Origin: Sphingopyxis sp.
Lineage (GTDB): Bacteria; Pseudomonadota; Alphaproteobacteria; Sphingomonadales; Sphingomonadaceae
DNA: 64,000 nt
Assembly (NCBI GenBank): GCA_016793775.1
Contig: JAEULK010000102.1
Coordinates: 1-64,000 of the forward strand
Reading direction: 5' to 3'
The position numbers were made by a program, and so were the translations under genes. The notes under the pieces were generated by a model. The model ran no database searches. It had not been told where the DNA came from and worked only from the letters and a program-made list of their open reading frames with translations. Shown in pieces: positions 61,588 to 64,000 of the stretch; within the stretch, counting starts at the first letter, position 1; every line of letters starts with the position of its first letter.

Positions 61588-62241
61588 TTGTCCGCCAGCC
61601 AAGCGAAGCGAAAAAAGGGGCCGGGACGCCCGCTCACCCCGCTGATCACGCGTGAGACCGCGATTGAGGTTTCGATCGACCTGCTCGACCGCCAAGGGCT
61701 CGACGCGCTGACCGTGCAGGCGGTGGCGCGCGAATTGGGCGTGCAGGCACCCTCACTCTATTATCATTTCAAGAACCGCGACGAACTGCTCCAGATGATC
61801 GCGAAGACCCTGTTGTTCGAGGTGGGGCAAGGCGAACAGCCCGGCTCGTCTTGGGAGGAGCGGGTGGTCGACCTGGCCGTCGCGACCCGCCGCGTGATGC
61901 TGAGCCACGCGCATGCCGGTCCGCTGATGCTGCGCTTCTTCCCCCGCGAACTCATGCTCGGCGCCTATGAACGCGGATTGTCGGACTGCCCCTATCCGCC
62001 CGAACATCATCTCGCGGTACTCGAGGCGCTCGAGAAGCTGACTTATGGCAAGTCGCTCTTCGACGCGGCCGCCAAGGCGCACGACCATGCCGCGATGCCA
62101 CCTGTCGATGCGGCGCGCTATCCGCTACTCGCCGCGGCGCTCGCCAACACGTCGGTGACCGACGAGGCCTTGTTCGTCGAGACGCTGCAGGTGCTGCTCG
62201 ACGGTTTCAAATTTCGATACGGAAAGGGACGGGTGCAGTGA
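61588..62241 (+). CDS. TetR-family transcriptional regulator 5
   Basis: About 217 residues. The helix-turn-helix is LTVQAVARELGVQAPSLYYHF, and the C-terminal domain shares GPLMLRFFPRELMLGAYE, YPPEHHLAVLEALEKLTYG and the LF-A motif with TetR 1 at 11723, of which it is a clear paralogue. The start is uncertain: ATG codons at 61507, 61546 and 61564 are in frame, but the TTG at 61588 has a GGGAAAGGGA ribosome site and gives a basic N-terminus like that of TetR 1. It is downstream of the hydratase and overlaps the GFA gene (GTGA). It could also bind motif A (inference). Confidence 0.8.
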   Translation: MSASQAKRKKGPGRPLTPLITRETAIEVSIDLLDRQGLDALTVQAVARELGVQAPSLYYHFKNRDELLQMIAKTLLFEVGQGEQPGSSWEERVVDLAVATRRVMLSHAHAGPLMLRFFPRELMLGAYERGLSDCPYPPEHHLAVLEALEKLTYGKSLFDAAAKAHDHAAMPPVDAARYPLLAAALANTSVTDEALFVETLQVLLDGFKFRYGKGRVQ

Positions 62242-62639
62242 TCGAGGGCGGCTGCAATTGCGGGGCGATACGCTACCGCGCCCAGGGCGCCCCCGTGGTG
62301 GTCGCGCAATGCCATTGCAGCAATTGCCGCAAGCAGTCGGGCAGCGCCTTTTCGGTCAACCTGTTGTTCAAGAAGGACGTCGTGTCGCACGACGGCGACC
62401 TCACCGTCTATGAGGACACGGACACGCTGTCCGGCAACCCGGTACTCCGCAAATTCTGCGGTCGTTGCGGGTCGCCAATCTTTTCGGAGACGACCGACGG
62501 GCGGGGCATGCTGGTGGTGAAGGCCGGGACGCTTGACGACCCGGCGCCCTTCGCACCGACCGTCAGCATCTGGACCGCGACCGCGCTGCCGTGGGTGATC
62601 CTGCCCGAGGGGCAATATAAGATCGAGAAGAATGCTTGA
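62238..62639 (+). CDS. GFA/CENP-V family zinc protein
   Basis: A 133-residue protein of the glutathione-dependent formaldehyde-activating (GFA) fold. Zinc-binding cysteines are visible: C6 and C8 in GGCNCG, C25, C27 and C30 in CHCSNC, and FCGRCG later. The family name reflects a founding activity, but most members have no proven substrate. It starts with GTG overlapping the TetR 5 stop, so the two genes are coupled. It meets the SDR 2 gene tail to tail, 8 bases apart. Confidence 0.87.
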   Translation: MIEGGCNCGAIRYRAQGAPVVVAQCHCSNCRKQSGSAFSVNLLFKKDVVSHDGDLTVYEDTDTLSGNPVLRKFCGRCGSPIFSETTDGRGMLVVKAGTLDDPAPFAPTVSIWTATALPWVILPEGQYKIEKNA

Positions 62640-62647
62640 GACGGGGC

Positions 62648-63391
62648 TCAGGCGGTATAGCCGCCATCGGCCACGATCTGCGTTCCCGTGACGAAGCCGC
62701 TTTCGTCGGATAGCAGATAGATCATCGCGCCCACGCTTTCCTCGGGCTGCGCTACGCGGCCGAGCGGGGTCAGTTGCGCGCCGCGGTCGAGCGCCGCGCT
62801 GCTTGCCGTCTCGGTCAACAGCCGCGTTGCGAAAAAGCCCGGGATGAAGACGTTGACGCGGATGCCCTGCGGTGCGAGCTCCTTGGCGGCGGCGCGCGAC
62901 ATGCCGATCACCGCCGCCTTAGCGGCCGAATAGGCGACCAGATTGGCATGGGCCTTGGTTCCGGCGGGCGAAGCGACGTTGACGATCGACCCGCGCGTTC
63001 CCGACGCCAGCATCGCGCGCGCACCCTCGCGCATGCCGAAAAACACCCCATTCTGGTTGACCGCGACGATGCCGGCCCACTCCGCGTCGCTGATGTCGAC
63101 CAACGGGCGCGTCGCGCCGACGCCGGCATTGTTCACCAGGCCGTCGATCCGTCCGAATTTTCCCACCGCGAATGCGACCGCAGCCCTCCAGTCTTCGGCC
63201 TTGGTGACGTCGAGCGGAAGGAAGTGCGCGTTGCCGTCGAGCGAATCCGCGATGGCGGTTCCCGCGGCGCGATCCCGGCCCCCGAAAATGACCTGCGCGC
63301 CCTCACGCGCCATGCCGCGGACTTGGGCTTCGCCCATCCCACGGGTCCCGCCCGACAGCAGAATGATCTTCCCCGACAACCGGCCTGCCAT
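62648..63391 (-). CDS. Short-chain dehydrogenase/reductase 2
   Basis: A 247-residue classical SDR with GGTRGMG (14-20), VNNAGVG (86-92) and the catalytic S141, Y154 and K158 (YSAAK). The C-terminal GTQIVADGGYTA is standard. It resembles hydroxysteroid dehydrogenase-like SDRs in length and pattern, but the substrate cannot be read from the sequence. It appears monocistronic, facing the GFA gene; its promoter region holds a palindromic site at 63442-63466. Confidence 0.88.
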   Translation of the reverse strand: MAGRLSGKIILLSGGTRGMGEAQVRGMAREGAQVIFGGRDRAAGTAIADSLDGNAHFLPLDVTKAEDWRAAVAFAVGKFGRIDGLVNNAGVGATRPLVDISDAEWAGIVAVNQNGVFFGMREGARAMLASGTRGSIVNVASPAGTKAHANLVAYSAAKAAVIGMSRAAAKELAPQGIRVNVFIPGFFATRLLTETASSAALDRGAQLTPLGRVAQPEESVGAMIYLLSDESGFVTGTQIVADGGYTA

Positions 63392-63441
63392 CGAATGTCT
63401 CCCACATGATCAGCGCCACCGAATTGCGCCGAATCAAGCCG

Positions 63442-63466
63442 AGTTCAATATCTACAGTGTGTAAAT
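63442..63466. promoter_or_regulatory. Putative operator with overlapping motif A-like and motif B-like halves
   Basis: ATCTA-CAGTGTG-TAAAT at 63450-63466 matches motif A with one half-site changed, and TGTAAA at 63460-63465 with a weak AGTTCA at 63442-63447 fits motif B spacing. It lies about 50 bases before the SDR 2 start. Confidence 0.35.
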
Positions 63467-63507
63467 ATAAAAGGGGCCAATTATGGGAAGTTCGTGGGAG
63501 CGCCCGG

Positions 63508-64000
63508 CTAAAGTTCGTCGAGCATCGCCCCGATTTTCGCGACATAGGCGCTGGCATCGGCGTGGGTGGCTATCTTGCCGAAATCGGCGATGATCTCCTC
63601 GGGCGGGCGCCCGCCGCATTTTTGCGCCAGCTCTATTTCGGTCTTGAGCAGCACGTGCAGGAAACCCACCGCATTTCCCGACCGCGGCAGCGCGTCATTG
63701 TGGCGGTCGTCGGGAACAATTGTCTCATAATTCGGTCCGCGCGGCGGCAGCATCGGGTTGGGCAGGGTCGTGGGGCAATCGGCGCGTATCGTGTCGCCGA
63801 GCATCGCCCACAGATCGTTGGCCGCCGCGTCGCGCTTGGTCAGCGGGCCGATCCCGTGCTTGCGCTCCAGCGTTGCCAGCACCGAACTATGGTCGAATAG
63901 CGTGTGATCGACATGGCCCTTAGCGACCCAAGGCGACACGATCACCGCGGGGACGCGGACGCCGAGCATACTGAAATCGAAGCAATATTCGTTGAGCTTG
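63508..64000 (-). CDS. Phosphoesterase family protein (phospholipase C/acid phosphatase type), partial
   Basis: The C-terminal part only; the gene continues beyond the window end, so 163 or so residues are visible. The frame reads LNEYCFDFSMLGVRVPAVIVSPW, then GHVDHTLFDHSSVLATLERKHG, the typical C-terminal metal-site neighbourhood of the phosphoesterase (phospholipase C-like) family, with the His of FDHSS conserved. The usual signal peptide and N-terminal metal ligands are outside the window. It would hydrolyse a phosphate mono- or diester, likely outside the cytoplasm. It is convergent with nothing here and lies 116 bases from the SDR 2 start. Confidence 0.8.
   Translation of the reverse strand, partial: KLNEYCFDFSMLGVRVPAVIVSPWVAKGHVDHTLFDHSSVLATLERKHGIGPLTKRDAAANDLWAMLGDTIRADCPTTLPNPMLPPRGPNYETIVPDDRHNDALPRSGNAVGFLHVLLKTEIELAQKCGGRPPEEIIADFGKIATHADASAYVAKIGAMLDEL

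Noticed and set aside
1..64000. CRISPR array, tRNA or rRNA genes, integrase or transposase
   Set aside because: No regularly spaced direct repeats, cloverleaf-like sequences or transposase/integrase motifs were found by reading both strands.

Overview
The window is GC-rich alphaproteobacterial DNA, most likely from a sphingomonad (Sphingopyxis/Novosphingobium/Sphingobium type). This rests on three TonB-dependent receptors in 31 kb, dense oxygenase and acyl-CoA genes with ATGA overlaps, and two palindromic intergenic repeats of a kind I associate with Sphingomonadaceae. No rRNA, tRNA, CRISPR array, integrase or transposase was seen. Nearly all of it reads as one catabolic region for a hydrophobic, probably polycyclic or isoprenoid substrate. 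The substrate cannot be named from sequence alone.

Layout. 1-3.3 kb: end of an APS kinase (cysC or cysNC), cysQ, a PAPS-type sulfotransferase and a DUF1214 protein, all overlapping in one operon. 3.35-5.7 kb: TonB receptor 1. 6-12.4 kb: GMC oxidoreductase facing a Rieske oxygenase/acyl-CoA ligase/P450 operon, then a TetR regulator. 12.5-17.2 kb: alpha/beta hydrolase, TonB receptor 2 and a secreted lipase. 17.2-23 kb (minus): arylsulfatase, molybdopterin enzyme 1 and an MFS transporter. 23-25.8 kb: Rieske oxygenase 2 and a ligase. 26-28.5 kb: tannase-like esterase and TetR. 28.8-33.2 kb: TonB receptor 3 (close paralogue of receptor 1), isochorismatase-like hydrolase, CaiB-like protein. 33.2-39.2 kb: Rieske oxygenase 3, two ligases that meet tail to tail, a DUF2889-like protein and TetR. 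39.3-45 kb (minus): P450, an acyl-CoA dehydrogenase pair and molybdopterin enzyme 2. 45.1-47.9 kb: molybdopterin enzyme 3 and TetR. 47.9-53.8 kb: ferredoxin, and divergently GMC, two enoyl-CoA hydratases, ALDH and SDR. 53.8-58.2 kb: DUF35 protein plus a thiolase-like protein, an EthD-like protein and a double-domain CaiB protein. 58.3-62.6 kb: second acyl-CoA dehydrogenase pair, enoyl-CoA hydratase, TetR, GFA protein. 62.6-64 kb: SDR and a phosphoesterase cut by the window end.

Proposed logic (inference): outer-membrane uptake by TonB receptors; removal of ester or sulfate decorations (lipases, tannase-like esterase, arylsulfatase); hydroxylation by P450 and Rieske enzymes; alcohol/aldehyde oxidation (GMC, ALDH, SDR); CoA activation by four ligases; and beta-oxidation-like steps by paired acyl-CoA dehydrogenases, hydratases and a DUF35/thiolase-like pair resembling the ChsH2/Ltp2 retro-aldolase of steroid side-chain degradation. 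No extradiol ring-cleavage dioxygenase, Rieske reductase or ferredoxin reductase was recognised, so part of the pathway must lie elsewhere.

The most notable unexplained signals are three recurring palindromic motifs that mark most divergent intergenic regions: A, AWCTA-N7-TAGRT; B, TTTACA-N12-TGTAAA; C, AATTARTCGAYTAATT. They look like operators of the resident TetR proteins and divide the cluster into regulons. Three paralogous, cytoplasmic-looking molybdopterin enzymes with no visible partner subunits are the most unusual enzymatic feature.
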